A stretch of 64,000 nt of DNA from Ktedonobacterales bacterium (GTDB taxonomy: Bacteria; Chloroflexota; Ktedonobacteria; Ktedonobacterales; Ktedonobacteraceae). Shown here piece by piece: positions 63,524-64,000 of this stretch. The DNA lies in NCBI GenBank assembly GCA_027451525.1, contig DAIDJF010000020.1:1-64000 (forward strand). The letters are read 5' to 3'. The notes under the pieces are model-generated. The model was not told where the DNA came from, searched no databases, and saw only the letters and a list, made by a program, of their open reading frames with translations. Numbering within the stretch: position 1 is the stretch's first letter; every line of letters begins with the position of its first letter. The position numbers and the translations under genes were made by a program.

Positions 63524-64000
63524 ATGCAGATCATTGGGCAGATTCAGCAGGTACAAGTACAGCGCTCGTCACTAAAAATCAGGCATAACATGCAACAATA
63601 CTATAATCCTGCACCGTTGCAGGTTGTGCCCCAGTTGCTTCTTACGCCTACAGGAGTGATCGGTATTGATGACAGTGGATATCAAATCATGGATGTCCAT
63701 AACGCCGCACACCCATACTCGAAGTTTCGCGAAGAAAATGGTATCTGCCTCGGTTTTAGCAGCCACTACCGTGAGATGCGTGCCCGCTTTGGCACACATA
63801 TTCTAGATGGCATTGGCGGCGAGAATATCTTCATCACGGCGACACAGATATTCTCGCCTGCCGACCTACGGCACGGACTGCAGATAGAGTCCCAGGTGAC
63901 GCACGAGATTATCTATCTTACAGAGATAGAACCGGCCCCACCTTGCGTTGCTTTTAGCCACTTCGCGCTCCAGGGTGGTGATGTGTCTGCCCCGCAGCCA
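63524..64000 (+). CDS. MOSC-domain protein, 3' truncated by window end
   Basis: Frame open for 159 codons from ATG 63524, with GGAAGGAAC upstream, to the window edge. The MOSC pattern is visible: GQIQQVQVQRSSLKIR at the start, GFSSHYREMRARFG, DGIGGENIFIT with the conserved GEN, and EIEPAPPCVAFSHFAL with the conserved Cys near residue 147. MOSC domains bind molybdenum or sulfur and act in molybdenum-cofactor sulfuration or detoxification (YiiM-like). The gene cannot be fully judged because its 3' end is missing. Confidence 0.75.
   Translation, partial: MQIIGQIQQVQVQRSSLKIRHNMQQYYNPAPLQVVPQLLLTPTGVIGIDDSGYQIMDVHNAAHPYSKFREENGICLGFSSHYREMRARFGTHILDGIGGENIFITATQIFSPADLRHGLQIESQVTHEIIYLTEIEPAPPCVAFSHFALQGGDVSAPQP

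Overview
The window is about 64 kb of a bacterial chromosome of moderate G+C. It looks like a soil Ktedonobacteria-type chromosome (phylum Chloroflexota). The signs are very large TPR, LuxR and CHAT proteins, secreted proteins with Thr/Ala-rich spacers, ECF sigma/zinc-finger anti-sigma pairs, a tricorn protease, LLM F420-dependent enzymes, and a class III PHA synthase with a PhaQ-type regulator. This assignment is inferred from gene content and style only. No rRNA, tRNA, CRISPR array, transposase or integrase was seen.

Layout. 0.1-9.6 kb: an Acs-family acyl-CoA synthetase, a TIR-like/TM/CBM35-like surface protein, two methyltransferases, an FAD oxidoreductase, a PHP phosphatase, and an ECF sigma factor with a membrane anti-sigma that carries a putative beta-propeller. 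10-18.8 kb: a complete polyhydroxyalkanoate (PHA) locus in the order phaZ-like, adk, phaP-like, phaE, phaC, phaB, phaA, then opposed phaJ-like and phaQ. 18.8-24.9 kb: an apparent operon of an NrtR-like regulator, a cobalamin adenosyltransferase, a SNF2 helicase and a SWIM protein. 25.3-30.6 kb: a giant SF1 helicase-nuclease facing a ChrB-N protein. 30.7-34.2 kb: an HtrA-like protease and three tandem paralogues of an unrecognised exported family. 34.4-39.4 kb: a small membrane protein, a large ATPase-TPR-LuxR regulator and an EamA exporter. 39.5-44.3 kb: a second thiolase, an acetate permease (satP) and a canonical acetyl-CoA synthetase. 44.5-54.6 kb: argS, an LLM oxidoreductase, a WD40 lipoprotein, a Nudix hydrolase, pyrF, an FKBP isomerase and a tricorn protease. 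54.7-60.9 kb: HutF-like amidohydrolase, CHAT-TPR protease-like protein, soluble zinc-finger anti-sigma-like protein and sigma factor, all on the minus strand. 61-64 kb: a PATAN (DUF4388) protein, a Cache-HAMP receptor without an output domain, and a MOSC protein cut by the window end.

How the genes fit together. Acetate uptake (SatP), AMP-forming activation (Acs), thiolase, reductase and PhaEC polymerase make a plausible acetate-to-PHB route. Adenylate kinase in the pha cluster could recycle the AMP made by Acs. A near-identical operator lies over the -10 boxes of phaP and phaQ, at opposite ends of the locus. This matches the known PhaQ logic in Bacillus, where a PHB-responsive repressor controls phaP and itself.

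The best candidate for an under-described system is the sigma / zinc-finger / CHAT-TPR cluster at 55.99-60.9 kb. The CHAT protein keeps the His/Cys dyad. By analogy with the TPR-CHAT protease of type III-E CRISPR, which cleaves a sigma-factor inhibitor, it may release the neighbouring sigma factor by proteolysis. Many intergenic gaps also hold perfect 11-25 bp inverted repeats, most without a U-tract.
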